Shown: positions 1-5,533, counted from the first letter of the stretch. The stretch: 8,198 nt of DNA from Halobacteriales archaeon SW_5_68_122 (GCA_003022815.1 PXSL01000135.1:1-8198); one strand, 5' to 3'. The notes: a model not told the origin generated them from the sequence alone. Numbers and translations are program-made.

Positions 1-77
1 AGAAGCGCCAGTCCGGCGGCGAGCCCACAGAAGTAGCCGGTGAACCGCGGGCTACGGCCCAGCAGGTAGTCGCGCAT
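1..77 (-). CDS. N-terminus of a membrane-like protein, runs off the left edge
   Basis: Only the first 25 codons are in the window. The translation begins MRDYLLGRSPRFTGYFCGLA and continues with a small hydrophobic run (GLAAGLAL), which looks like the start of a first transmembrane helix or a membrane anchor. The ATG at 77-75 is preceded by a GGAGGG ribosome binding site (complement of 85-90) with a 7-nt gap, the same gap seen at two operon junctions further right; this is the main reason to believe the start. A TATA-like box at 224-230 could serve it, but that would leave a leader of about 120 nt. The family cannot be recognised from so little sequence. It is transcribed in the same direction as asd but is separated from it by about 560 bp of gene-poor, probably insertion-derived DNA, so co-transcription is unlikely. 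Confidence 0.6.
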   Translation of the reverse strand, partial: MRDYLLGRSPRFTGYFCGLAAGLAL

Positions 78-84
78 ACTGGCT

Positions 85-90
85 CCCTCC
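85..90 (-). promoter_or_regulatory. Ribosome binding site GGAGGG of the left-edge gene
   Basis: On the minus strand GGAGGG lies 7 nt upstream of the ATG at 77. It matches the anti-Shine-Dalgarno end of archaeal 16S rRNA and decides the start of the partial gene at the left edge. A Shine-Dalgarno site implies that the transcript has a leader, which fits a promoter some distance upstream. Confidence 0.55.
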
Positions 91-223
91 GGAGCGAGAC
101 ATACGACGGTTACGGTGTTGCGAGCAGGCGGCACGCTCCCGGCGACGACCCGTGTGCCGCGCTCCGGCCTCGGCGGGCCGCCGGCGTCTCTCAGCGCATA
201 CGCCCGCTGGCCGCGTTCTCATA

Positions 224-230
224 TTTAAAT
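224..230. promoter_or_regulatory. TATA-like box TTTAAAT, direction uncertain
   Basis: This is the most AT-rich point of the left spacer (atatttaaat at 221-230) and it reads as a TATA box on either strand. On the minus strand a start of transcription would fall near 200, giving the left-edge gene a leader of about 120 nt. On the plus strand it would drive RNA across the hairpin modules. The sequence alone does not choose between the two. Confidence 0.4.
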
Positions 231-263
231 CGTTGCCGCGGACATTCAGCGAACGGTAGCGCG

Positions 264-313
264 GAGCCCCCGGCCTCACGGAGCGACGGAAGGGAGCGAG
301 TAGGCCGGGGAGA
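264..313 (+). repeat. Hairpin module A, related to the module at 573-640
   Basis: CCCCGGCCT at 268-276 pairs perfectly with AGGCCGGGG at 302-310, a 9-bp GC-rich stem enclosing a 25-nt loop that contains GGAGCGAC and GGGAGCGAG. The order and spelling of these blocks match the module at 573-640, where the same stem encloses a longer loop. I infer a second, shorter copy of the same element end. It could be a degraded IS200/IS605 right end or a mobilised small repeat. No T-run follows, so a terminator role is not indicated. Confidence 0.5.
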
Positions 314-433
314 AAGCGCGTGGGAACGGAAGACCAAACCGCAAGAGTTAGCTCCTCTCGGCCCGTTCTGTACGGTACTGCCGTCCTCGCACAAGCCGGG
401 GTCGGGAGATGCCGCGAGTAAACTGGCATCTGC

Positions 434-458
434 GGTGCGAGGCCGGCGGCCTCGCACC
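434..458. repeat. Perfect 11-bp inverted repeat with a 3-nt loop
   Basis: GGTGCGAGGCC at 434-444 is the exact reverse complement of GGCCTCGCACC at 448-458, separated by ggc. Such a stem would be very stable in RNA or single-stranded DNA. It lies inside the presumed insertion remnant, about 140 nt before hairpin module B. It may be part of the structured RNA or a subterminal hairpin of an IS200/IS605-type element. It has no poly-T tail that would suggest termination. Confidence 0.55.
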
Positions 459-480
459 CTGTAGTCGGGGACACACGAGC

Positions 481-644
481 CGTCCACCGGCAATTAAACC
501 GGCGGGACAATCCACGGGACGGGAGCGTCGCTCTCTCGAACCACATGGGGCCGCGGGGTACAATTGCGGTGCTGGAAAGCCCCGCCCTCAAGGAGTGACT
601 GAGGGCCGCAAGGCCCGAGGGAGCAAGTAGGTCGGGGTAGTTTA
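481..644 (+). mobile_element. Probable 3' remnant of an IS1341-type (IS200/IS605, TnpB) element
   Basis: The plus strand reads GAA AGC CCC GCC CTC AAG GAG just before the hairpin at 580-637, i.e. ESPALKE. From memory, haloarchaeal TnpB proteins often end in a Ser-Pro-x-Leu-Lys-Glu stretch, and the DNA after it forms a stem ending GTAGG...CGGGG, then TAGTTTAC, as here. The frame is closed by TGA at 597-599, and no TnpB RuvC or zinc-ribbon part is present upstream, so at most the last part of the gene survives. The left boundary given is approximate. The family assignment rests on remembered similarity and RNA structure, not on a search. An unrelated conserved RNA is the main alternative. Confidence 0.4.
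573..640 (+). ncRNA. Hairpin module B, candidate TnpB-associated RNA end (sotRNA/omegaRNA-like)
   Basis: An outer stem pairs CCCCGCCCT (580-588) with AGGTCGGGG (629-637), with one C-U mismatch. Inside it GGGCC (603-607) pairs perfectly with GGCCC (612-616) around a GCAA tetraloop, a GNRA-type loop that stabilises RNA. Nested stems with a GNRA cap point to selection as RNA, at least in the past. In haloarchaea, RNAs that overlap the 3' end of IS1341-type tnpB genes are known (sense overlapping transcripts), and related RNAs guide TnpB nucleases elsewhere. No intact tnpB is in the window, so if the RNA is made it would be an orphan. Confidence 0.4.
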
Positions 645-1676
645 CATGTATCCCTCTTCCAGCAGCAGTTCGCCGTTGAGGACGCTGGCTCCCGCCGCGC
701 CGCGGATGGTGTTGTGCGCGAGGCAGTTGTACTGGACGCCACGGGGCGTCCGCTCGATGCCACCGGCGGCGATGGCCATGCCGTCGCCGAGCATCCGGTC
801 CATCCGGGGCTGTGGGCGGTCCGGCGACTCGAACACCTCGATGAGCGGGTCGGGCGAGGAGTACAACTCGAGGCTCGGGTACTCCCGCATCACGGCGGCG
901 ACCTCCTCGGGGTCGGGGTCGTCGGCGAGGTCCGCCCAGACGTTCTCGAGGTGGCCGTCCAGCGTCGGCACGCGGTTGCAGGAGGCCGAAAGCTCGGCGC
1001 CGTGGTCGTGGACCTCAGCGCCGTCGAAAGTGCCGAGCAACTTGCGCGATTCGGTTTCCATCTTCTCGGCCTCGCCAGCGATGTGCGGCAGGACGTTGTC
1101 GAGTATCTCCATGGAAGTGACGCCGGAGTAGCCGGCCCCGGAGACGGCCTGCAGCGTCGAGACCTGGACCCGCTCGAGACCGAACCCGTCGAGGGCGGCC
1201 AGCGTCGGCACCATCGTGATGGTCGAGCAGTTGGGGTTCTTTACGAGGGCGCCGTCCCACCCGCGCTCGTCGCGCTGGACCTCGATGAGTCCGAGGTGAT
1301 CGGGATTGACCTCGGGGATGGTCAGCGGCACGTCGTCGTCGAGGCGTCCATTCGAGGAGTTCGAGGAGACGACGTAGCCGGCCTCGACGAACTCCGGTTC
1401 GACCGCCGCGCCGATGCCCGAGGGCAGCGATGAGAAACACAGCGCGACGTCGTCCGGGACCGCCCCGGGGTCCGTCTCGGTGACCGTCGTCTCGGCGACC
1501 GAGCCGGGGATAGGCGTGTTGACGCGCCACTTTGCGGCCTCGCGGTAGGGGTGTCCGGCGCTCGCCGAGGAGGCGGTGAGCGCGGCGATCTCGAACTCCG
1601 GGTGCGGGTCGAGGAGCTGGACGAGTCGCTGTCCGACGGCGCCGGTCGCGCCGAGGACGGCTACGCGGGTTGACAT
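642..1676 (-). CDS. asd: Aspartate-semialdehyde dehydrogenase
   Basis: Cytoplasmic enzyme that reduces aspartyl-4-phosphate to aspartate 4-semialdehyde with NADPH, the second step of the aspartate family pathway (threonine, methionine, lysine). The 344-residue protein has the N-terminal Rossmann motif GATGAVGQ (residues 9-16), the active-site cysteine in KNPNCST (Cys150), and the catalytic His in NRVPTLDGH (His242). This is the pattern and normal length of the archaeal/fungal-type enzyme. The ATG at 1676 is chosen because MSTRVAVLGATG puts the nucleotide-binding strand at the very start. The same frame stays open upstream, but that part is Arg-rich and crosses rps17e, so it is not coding. The last codons (GYM) and the TAA stop abut the insertion-like sequence ending at 640. 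The 98-bp gap to rps17e suggests its own promoter, but I see no clear TATA box. Confidence 0.95.
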   Translation of the reverse strand: MSTRVAVLGATGAVGQRLVQLLDPHPEFEIAALTASSASAGHPYREAAKWRVNTPIPGSVAETTVTETDPGAVPDDVALCFSSLPSGIGAAVEPEFVEAGYVVSSNSSNGRLDDDVPLTIPEVNPDHLGLIEVQRDERGWDGALVKNPNCSTITMVPTLAALDGFGLERVQVSTLQAVSGAGYSGVTSMEILDNVLPHIAGEAEKMETESRKLLGTFDGAEVHDHGAELSASCNRVPTLDGHLENVWADLADDPDPEEVAAVMREYPSLELYSSPDPLIEVFESPDRPQPRMDRMLGDGMAIAAGGIERTPRGVQYNCLAHNTIRGAAGASVLNGELLLEEGYM

Positions 1677-1774
1677 TGCTCGGGGTACGACAAGCCGGAG
1701 GAAAACGATTGTGAAAGGTGCAGGCGTGTCCGGCCGAGAGCGACGAAGACGAGAGAATGAACGCGTCGTACCGT

Positions 1775-1966
1775 CTACGCCGGCTGTGCGGGCCGCTGCT
1801 TCTGGGTGATGTACCCGGCGATACGGTTGCGGACGCCCTTGGACTCGACGTTCGTCAGTTCGGTGACGAGGTCTTTGTTGTGCTCGAAGTCGTCGCCGAA
1901 GGCGTCCGGGTACCGTTCGATGAGCAGTTTCGCGGTCTTCTTGACGTAGGCGGGCTTGATGGCCAT
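1775..1966 (-). CDS. rps17e: 30S ribosomal protein S17e (eS17)
   Basis: Small-subunit ribosomal protein found in archaea and eukaryotes and absent from bacteria. The 63-residue product begins [20 protein letters not shown] and contains the family core [14 protein letters not shown]...[14 protein letters not shown], so recognition is secure. The length is normal for archaea, which lack the eukaryotic C-terminal extension. The ATG at 1966 gives the canonical N-terminus. No ribosome binding site precedes it, and a T-rich TATA-like box about 32 nt upstream (1995-2001) suggests a very short leader. It lies immediately upstream of asd with a 98-bp gap. Confidence 0.96.
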   Translation of the reverse strand: MAIKPAYVKKTAKLLIERYPDAFGDDFEHNKDLVTELTNVESKGVRNRIAGYITQKQRPAQPA

Positions 1967-1994
1967 TGGTACCCGTTCTTACTGTGGTGGCACT

Positions 1995-2001
1995 CAAAAA
2001 A
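1995..2001 (-). promoter_or_regulatory. TATA-like box of rps17e
   Basis: The minus strand reads TTCGAACCTTTTTTGAG, with the T-run centred about 32 nt upstream of the rps17e ATG. That spacing would start transcription a few nt before the start codon, in keeping with haloarchaeal genes that have little or no leader. The CGAACC just before it could act as the TFB recognition element. Assigned by position and composition only. Confidence 0.45.
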
Positions 2002-2040
2002 GGTTCGAAAGGTCCGTCGACCGGCGTCCGGTCGCGTCGC

Positions 2041-2247
2041 TCAGCGCCGGCCAAGCAACAGGTACAGCAGGATGCCGAGGAGCGGCGCTAGCAGTACCAC
2101 GATGGCCCAGAGAAACGCCGGCTGATCGCTGTTCGCGCTCGCGTCGCTGTAGGTCCAAATGATGATGCCGATATGGACGAGCAGTGCCAGTCCGTAGAGG
2201 ATGCCGGCACCACCGGCCTGGAGCGGTAACGTGAACGTGAACATCAT
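2041..2247 (-). CDS. Small two-helix membrane protein, PLDc_N type
   Basis: A 68-residue hydrophobic protein with two predicted transmembrane helices: residues about 14-33 (AGILYGLALLVHIGIIIWTY) and about 44-65 (FLWAIVVLLAPLLGILLYLL), joined by a short polar loop (SDASANSDQ) and ending in GRR. The W...LLAPLLGILLYLLLGRR pattern matches the phospholipase D-nuclease N-terminal (PLDc_N) membrane module, here standing alone without a catalytic domain, as is common in archaea and bacteria. The function of stand-alone copies is unknown. Two adjacent ATGs (2247 and 2244) are possible starts; I keep the longer. It has about 75 bp to rps17e downstream and about 97 bp to the DUF447 gene upstream, so it probably has its own promoter. 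Confidence 0.85.
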   Translation of the reverse strand: MMFTFTLPLQAGGAGILYGLALLVHIGIIIWTYSDASANSDQPAFLWAIVVLLAPLLGILLYLLLGRR

Positions 2248-2344
2248 TCCAGAGCGGGTCGCAACGGAACAAGTACCTTTCCATCTCAGTTACAGGAACG
2301 CGCGCCGGAGGCGGCCAGTGGCTCCCCGGACGGAGTTCGAGCCG

Positions 2345-2917
2345 CTACAGGTCGACGGCGTCGACGTGGTCCTGCAATCGTTCGAGTGCCGTCCGTTCGC
2401 GCTCGCCGCCGCACGTCTCGATGACATCGGCGAAGTAGGCGAGTCGGGCCCGGAGTTCCTCGGTGTCGTACGCCGGGACGTCGAGCCGGGAGGCGGCGAC
2501 GGTGGCCTCGACGACGGCGTAGTACCCGCGGTTGGTGGTCGGCACCGTTCGGCGCTCGACTGCCGACTCCCGGGGGTCGAGCCGCCAGTCCACCCACTGG
2601 GTGTCGCCCTCGGCGCCGTCGTCGATGGCCTCGATGTCGACCCGGACCCAGGCGTCGGCGCTCCCCAGCACCGGGTCGTCGAGCTCCCGAATCGAGCAGG
2701 CGGCGTCGACGAAGTCCGCCGGGTCGCGGGTGAACTGGACGTAGCCGCCGCCGCGCTCCCGGAAGTTCCGCCAGGTCCGGGTCCGGCCCCAGGTGCGGGC
2801 CGTCACTGGGTCGCCCGCGAACAGCCCGAGCGCGGCGAGGTTCCACTGGTCGTTCGGCCCCAGCGTCGTCACGACGGACTCGGTGACGCCCGCGAGGTCG
2901 ACGGGCCACTCCGCCAC
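2345..2917 (-). CDS. DUF447 family protein, last gene of the cofD operon
   Basis: A 190-residue archaeal protein of the DUF447 family. Typical family features are the start WPVDLAGVTESVVTTLGPND, the segment NLAALGLFAG, and the block ERRTVPTTNRGYYAVVEATV. Family members are thought to resemble flavin-binding split-barrel proteins, but no reaction is established to my knowledge. The start is set by the ribosome binding site: GGAGGTG (complement of 2923-2929) lies 5 nt before GTG 2917. A GTG at 2923, overlapping the stop of the preceding gene, is the alternative, but the binding site would then run into the start codon. The two-base gap after the CitG-like gene shows co-transcription with it. 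DUF447 and CitG-like genes also occur near tetrahydromethanopterin genes in methanogens and methylotrophs (from memory), which hints at a coenzyme-related role. Confidence 0.85.
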   Translation of the reverse strand: MAEWPVDLAGVTESVVTTLGPNDQWNLAALGLFAGDPVTARTWGRTRTWRNFRERGGGYVQFTRDPADFVDAACSIRELDDPVLGSADAWVRVDIEAIDDGAEGDTQWVDWRLDPRESAVERRTVPTTNRGYYAVVEATVAASRLDVPAYDTEELRARLAYFADVIETCGGERERTALERLQDHVDAVDL

Positions 2918-2919
2918 GG

Positions 2920-3753
2920 TCACACCTCCAGGCCCCGCTCGAGGGCGACGAACAGCGCGGCGGCGGTCAGGTCCGCCGTGGTTCCGGGGTTGATGTCCCG
3001 CTCGACGAACTCCTTGGCCAGTTCCTCGGCGTCCCCCTCGCCGTCCAGGACCGCCCCGGCCCGCCGGGTGGCCTCGGCGGCCACTTCCGGGCCGTTCCGC
3101 GTGACGACGAAGGTGTCCTCCTCGTCGGCCAGGAGTCGAACGAAGGCCCGCGAGGCCCGCCGGTAGACCGGTCCATCGTCGTCGAGGAGCCACCCCGCGG
3201 CCTCGAAGCTCCGCTCGAAGCCGCCGGTCCACTCGGCGGCGACGCCGTCGACGTCGGCCGACAGTTCCATCACGTCGTACAGCGTGCTCTCCCGCCGCTG
3301 GAGGGCGTCCGTCGCGTCGCCACCGCGGCGGACGTCCAGGTCGTCGAACTCCTCGGGCGGGTCGTCGACGGCCACGTCGACGTGCTCGAAGGCGCGGTAG
3401 AAGCTGCAGGCGTCCTCGACAGTGGTGGCCTCGACGACGTCCGCGACCCCCGACGGCGAGAGGCGGTCCTCGGCGGCCGCCCGGACCAGCGGCACGAGCA
3501 TCAGCAGCGCGCCGAACTGTGTGTTGCCGCCGGACTGGTTGCTCATGCCGTCGACGGCGTGCTCGAAGGCCGCGCCGAGAGGGGTGCCGTCGGCGGCCAT
3601 CCGCAGGCCAGCCAGTGCCCCAACGGCGCCGGCGGCAAAGTGCTCGAACCGCAGTCCCGGGTAGTCACGGTGCCGGTCCACGTTGCCCGGCTTCGGCGTG
3701 CCCGTCACCTCGAGCAGCAGCGCCAACTGTCCGTTCTCGGCGGGCTTACGCAT
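2920..3753 (-). CDS. CitG-like triphosphoribosyl-dephospho-CoA synthase family protein
   Basis: A 277-residue protein of the CitG/MdcB family. The founding enzyme joins dephospho-CoA to ATP, releasing adenine, to make the prosthetic group precursor of citrate lyase. Visible family motifs are EVTGTPKPGNVDRHRDYPG (15-33), GGNTQFGALLMLVPL (75-89) and RDINPGTTADLTAAALF (252-268), matching the P(R/K)PG, NT..GA and NPG..ADL signatures. No citrate or malonate lyase subunit is nearby, so the real substrate here is probably different; an archaeal coenzyme is my inference from the neighbour cofD. The ATG at 3753 overlaps the end of the Dus-like gene by 8 nt and sits 7 nt after GGAGGTG (complement of 3761-3767), so translation is likely coupled. 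The middle region (about 128-150) is notably acidic, as expected in a halophile. Confidence 0.85.
   Translation of the reverse strand: MRKPAENGQLALLLEVTGTPKPGNVDRHRDYPGLRFEHFAAGAVGALAGLRMAADGTPLGAAFEHAVDGMSNQSGGNTQFGALLMLVPLVRAAAEDRLSPSGVADVVEATTVEDACSFYRAFEHVDVAVDDPPEEFDDLDVRRGGDATDALQRRESTLYDVMELSADVDGVAAEWTGGFERSFEAAGWLLDDDGPVYRRASRAFVRLLADEEDTFVVTRNGPEVAAEATRRAGAVLDGEGDAEELAKEFVERDINPGTTADLTAAALFVALERGLEV
2923..2929 (-). promoter_or_regulatory. Ribosome binding site GGAGGTG that decides the DUF447 start
   Basis: It lies within the last codons of the CitG-like gene, 5 nt before GTG 2917. It favours 2917 over the GTG at 2923, which it overlaps by one base. Confidence 0.6.
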
Positions 3754-4504
3754 CGGCGGACACCTCCCGCGAACCGGGGAACTCCTCGACGGCACGGGCG
3801 ACCCGCCGGAGCACCCGCGGGTCGTTCGAGGGGCGACCCACCGAGACGGCGTCGGCGCCCAACTCGAGGTACTCCCGGACGGACTCCCGGCCGCGGACGC
3901 CGTTGTTGGCGACGAGGAAGGCGTCCGGGACGGCGGCCCGGACCTCTCTGACCACGGGTTCGCTGTCCATCGCGTCGACGTGGACAATGGCGGCGCCGGC
4001 GTCGACGGCCTGCGCCGCGACCGCCGGAAGGTCGACGCCGTCGATCTCCGTGCGGACCTTGACGCTCACCGTCGCGCCGGCGTCGTCAGCGGCCGCGATC
4101 TGGTCGGCGAGGCGGTCCGGGTTCCGGAGCAGCGCCTCGCCCGTCCCCGCCTCGCACATCTCCGTCTGCCGGCAGTGGGCGTTGACCTCCAGCACTGCGC
4201 CGTGGGCCGCACAGATGGCGCCAGCCTCGGCGATCGGCTCGAGCGTCCGACTGCGGACGTTGACCGCCGGCCGGATGTCGATGTCGGCGAGGGCGTCCAG
4301 TTGGTCGTCGACGAACGCTATGGGGTCGGCCGGCAGGAACTCTTCGCGATCCCGGGCGATGAGCCGTCGAGCGGCCGCCCCCGTCGCCTCGTCCAGAGCG
4401 ACGCCACCGAGGAACGCACAGCCGACGTGTGGGGCGGCCGCCCGCGCCCAGTCGGCGTCGGCCTCGCCCGACAGCGAGGCGGCGGCGACGCGCGGCTCGA
4501 ACAC
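3746..4504 (-). CDS. Dus-like TIM-barrel oxidoreductase-type protein, second gene of the cofD operon
   Basis: A 252-residue protein with dihydrouridine-synthase-like motifs. LEVNAHCRQTEMCEAGTGEA (105-124) followed by LLRNPDRL corresponds to the Dus active-site segment with its Cys and the GxGxxLL-P turn. VSVKVRTEIDG (146-156) matches the VKxR strand. VANNGVRGRESVREYLELGADAVSVGRPS (198-226) matches the N-G, GAD and G-R phosphate-binding part of an FMN TIM barrel. It is clearly shorter than tRNA Dus enzymes (usually above 300 residues), has no room for the C-terminal tRNA-binding helical domain, and has HCRQ in place of GCP. Databases often label such archaeal proteins tRNA-dihydrouridine synthase; I would not assume a tRNA substrate. 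GTG 4504 is chosen because GGAGGTG lies 7 nt upstream and only 1 nt separates it from the cofD stop. The open frame extends further upstream, but within cofD. Confidence 0.82.
   Translation of the reverse strand: MFEPRVAAASLSGEADADWARAAAPHVGCAFLGGVALDEATGAAARRLIARDREEFLPADPIAFVDDQLDALADIDIRPAVNVRSRTLEPIAEAGAICAAHGAVLEVNAHCRQTEMCEAGTGEALLRNPDRLADQIAAADDAGATVSVKVRTEIDGVDLPAVAAQAVDAGAAIVHVDAMDSEPVVREVRAAVPDAFLVANNGVRGRESVREYLELGADAVSVGRPSNDPRVLRRVARAVEEFPGSREVSADA
3761..3767 (-). promoter_or_regulatory. Ribosome binding site GGAGGTG of the CitG-like gene
   Basis: It lies inside the 3' end of the Dus-like gene, 7 nt before ATG 3753. Combined with the 8-nt gene overlap it suggests translational coupling. 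Confidence 0.6.
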
Positions 4505-4505
4505 C

Positions 4506-5510
4506 CTACGGCACCTCCGCGCCAGCACGCTCCAGCACCTCTTCGACGGCCCGACAGACCCGGCGCCCGTCCGCGGGCGTGCCCAGTTCAGTGTCGGTCC
4601 GGACAACCGGCCGCTCGAGGTCGGTCCCGTCGGCCTCGTCGAGGACGAACCCGTCGGCGAACGAGTACGTCTCGGCGACTCCGGCGGTTGAGGGCTCCCG
4701 GCCCGTCGCCGCCATCAGTTTCGCGGCCGGTCCCGAGAAGACGCGGTCCTCGACGAACGGGGAGACGGTGACGACCGTCGTCGACTCGAGCGCCTCGCGG
4801 AGACCGTCCATCGCCAGCATCGGCCCGAGGCTGGTGACCGGGTTCGACGGCCCGACGACCACCGGCTCCTTCAGCGCTGTCAGTGCCGCGTCCGTCGGGG
4901 TCGCCCGCTCGTCGCCGCGGAACTCGACGTCCTCGACCGCCGGTTCGGCCCGGCGGGCGACCCAGAACTCCTGGAACTGCATCGGCCCCTCCTCGGTGTG
5001 GACGATGGTGGCGACGGGGTCGTCGCTCATCGGGAGCACCGACCGCTCGACGCCGAGGGCATCGGCGAGCGCCCGGGTCGCCTCGGTCAGGCTGTAGCCC
5101 TCGTCGAGCAGGCCCGTCCGGGTGACACAGACCGCCCGATCGCGGTCGCCCAGTTCCATGAACTCCGCGACGCCGGAAAACCGCCGCCAGCGGGCGATGT
5201 CGCGGCCGTCGGTCTGGGCTGCGTCCGGCAGGTACCGCGGCCCGGACCCGAGGCCGGCGGCCTCGGCGACGGCTCGCGCCTCCGCGTTCGTCGTCGTCGT
5301 GTCGTCGGCGATGCCCCACCACCGCTCGCGGTCCAGCAGGTCCGCCTCGGAGTACAGCGTCGTGTCCACGTCCGGACAGACCAACACCCCCCCTATCTCG
5401 ACGTCGTCGCCGGTGTTGCAGACCACCGGCGTCGCCGCGGGGTCGAAGATCCCCTCGCTCCCGTACAGGAGCTTCGGCGTTCCCGTCCCGCCGGCGAGGA
5501 ACGTGACCAT
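4506..5510 (-). CDS. cofD: 2-phospho-L-lactate transferase, coenzyme F420 biosynthesis
   Basis: Cytoplasmic enzyme that transfers the phospholactyl group from lactyl-2-diphospho-5'-guanosine to the deazaflavin Fo, giving F420-0. The 334-residue length is normal. Family motifs are the N-terminal GGTGTPKLL (7-15), [11 protein letters not shown] (31-41), CPDVDTTLY (45-53), [17 protein letters not shown] (159-175) with MQFQEFWV (177-184), and [15 protein letters not shown] (218-232). ATG 5510 puts the glycine loop at residue 7, the usual position. A TATA-like ATACAAA about 27 nt upstream indicates a nearly leaderless transcript. It is the first gene of a four-gene operon; only 1 nt separates its stop from the Dus-like gene. 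The enzymes that make the guanylyl donor and add the glutamate tail (CofC, CofE) are not in the window. Confidence 0.95.
   Translation of the reverse strand: MVTFLAGGTGTPKLLYGSEGIFDPAATPVVCNTGDDVEIGGVLVCPDVDTTLYSEADLLDRERWWGIADDTTTTNAEARAVAEAAGLGSGPRYLPDAAQTDGRDIARWRRFSGVAEFMELGDRDRAVCVTRTGLLDEGYSLTEATRALADALGVERSVLPMSDDPVATIVHTEEGPMQFQEFWVARRAEPAVEDVEFRGDERATPTDAALTALKEPVVVGPSNPVTSLGPMLAMDGLREALESTTVVTVSPFVEDRVFSGPAAKLMAATGREPSTAGVAETYSFADGFVLDEADGTDLERPVVRTDTELGTPADGRRVCRAVEEVLERAGAEVP
4512..4518 (-). promoter_or_regulatory. Ribosome binding site GGAGGTG that decides the start of the Dus-like gene
   Basis: It lies in the last codons of cofD, 7 nt before GTG 4504. This selects the GTG start and discards a longer open frame that reaches back to 4606 inside cofD. 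Confidence 0.65.
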
Positions 5511-5533
5511 ACGCTTCCTTTCGCGGCGACGGG

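Larger units (their letters stand above)
78..641. other. Gene-poor stretch with structured repeats, probably a decayed insertion
   Basis: No reading frame here looks like a haloarchaeal protein. The open frames on both strands translate to Arg-, Pro- and Ser-rich sequence without the acidic bias of the real genes nearby. The stretch does hold a TATA-like box (224-230), a perfect 11-bp hairpin (434-458), and two related hairpin modules (264-313 and 573-640) that share the pattern GGAGCGA or GGAGTGA, then GGGAGC(G/A)AGTAGG(C/T)CGGGG. The second module ends directly at the asd stop codon. The simplest reading is the remains of one or two IS200/IS605-type insertions between asd and the left-edge gene. 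Confidence 0.5.

Noticed and set aside
191..563. Open frames of 71-179 codons in the left spacer
   Set aside because: Their composition is unlike haloarchaeal proteins, several overlap each other on both strands, and they cross hairpins that explain the sequence better.
580..637. Hairpin as transcription terminator of asd
   Set aside because: No T-run follows on either strand, and archaeal termination relies mainly on T-runs; the nested GNRA structure points to an RNA instead.
1677..2054. Long N-terminal extension of asd in the same open frame
   Set aside because: It is Arg-rich, crosses rps17e and lies before the canonical MSTRVAVLGATG start; high-GC DNA leaves such frames open by chance.
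2920..3753. Citrate lyase operon
   Set aside because: Only the CitG-like gene is present; no lyase alpha, beta or acyl-carrier subunit, and the neighbours belong to F420 synthesis and unknown families.
3754..3987. Upstream extension of the CitG-like gene
   Set aside because: It lies within the Dus-like gene in another frame and is Ser/Pro/Arg-rich; ATG 3753 has a good ribosome binding site.
4505..4606. Upstream extension of the Dus-like gene to an ATG at 4606
   Set aside because: It overlaps the end of cofD and lacks acidic character; GTG 4504 has GGAGGTG 7 nt upstream.
2201..4771. Long plus-strand open frames opposite the cofD operon
   Set aside because: They are mirror frames of real minus-strand genes, with Arg/Pro/Ala-rich translations and no recognisable domain.
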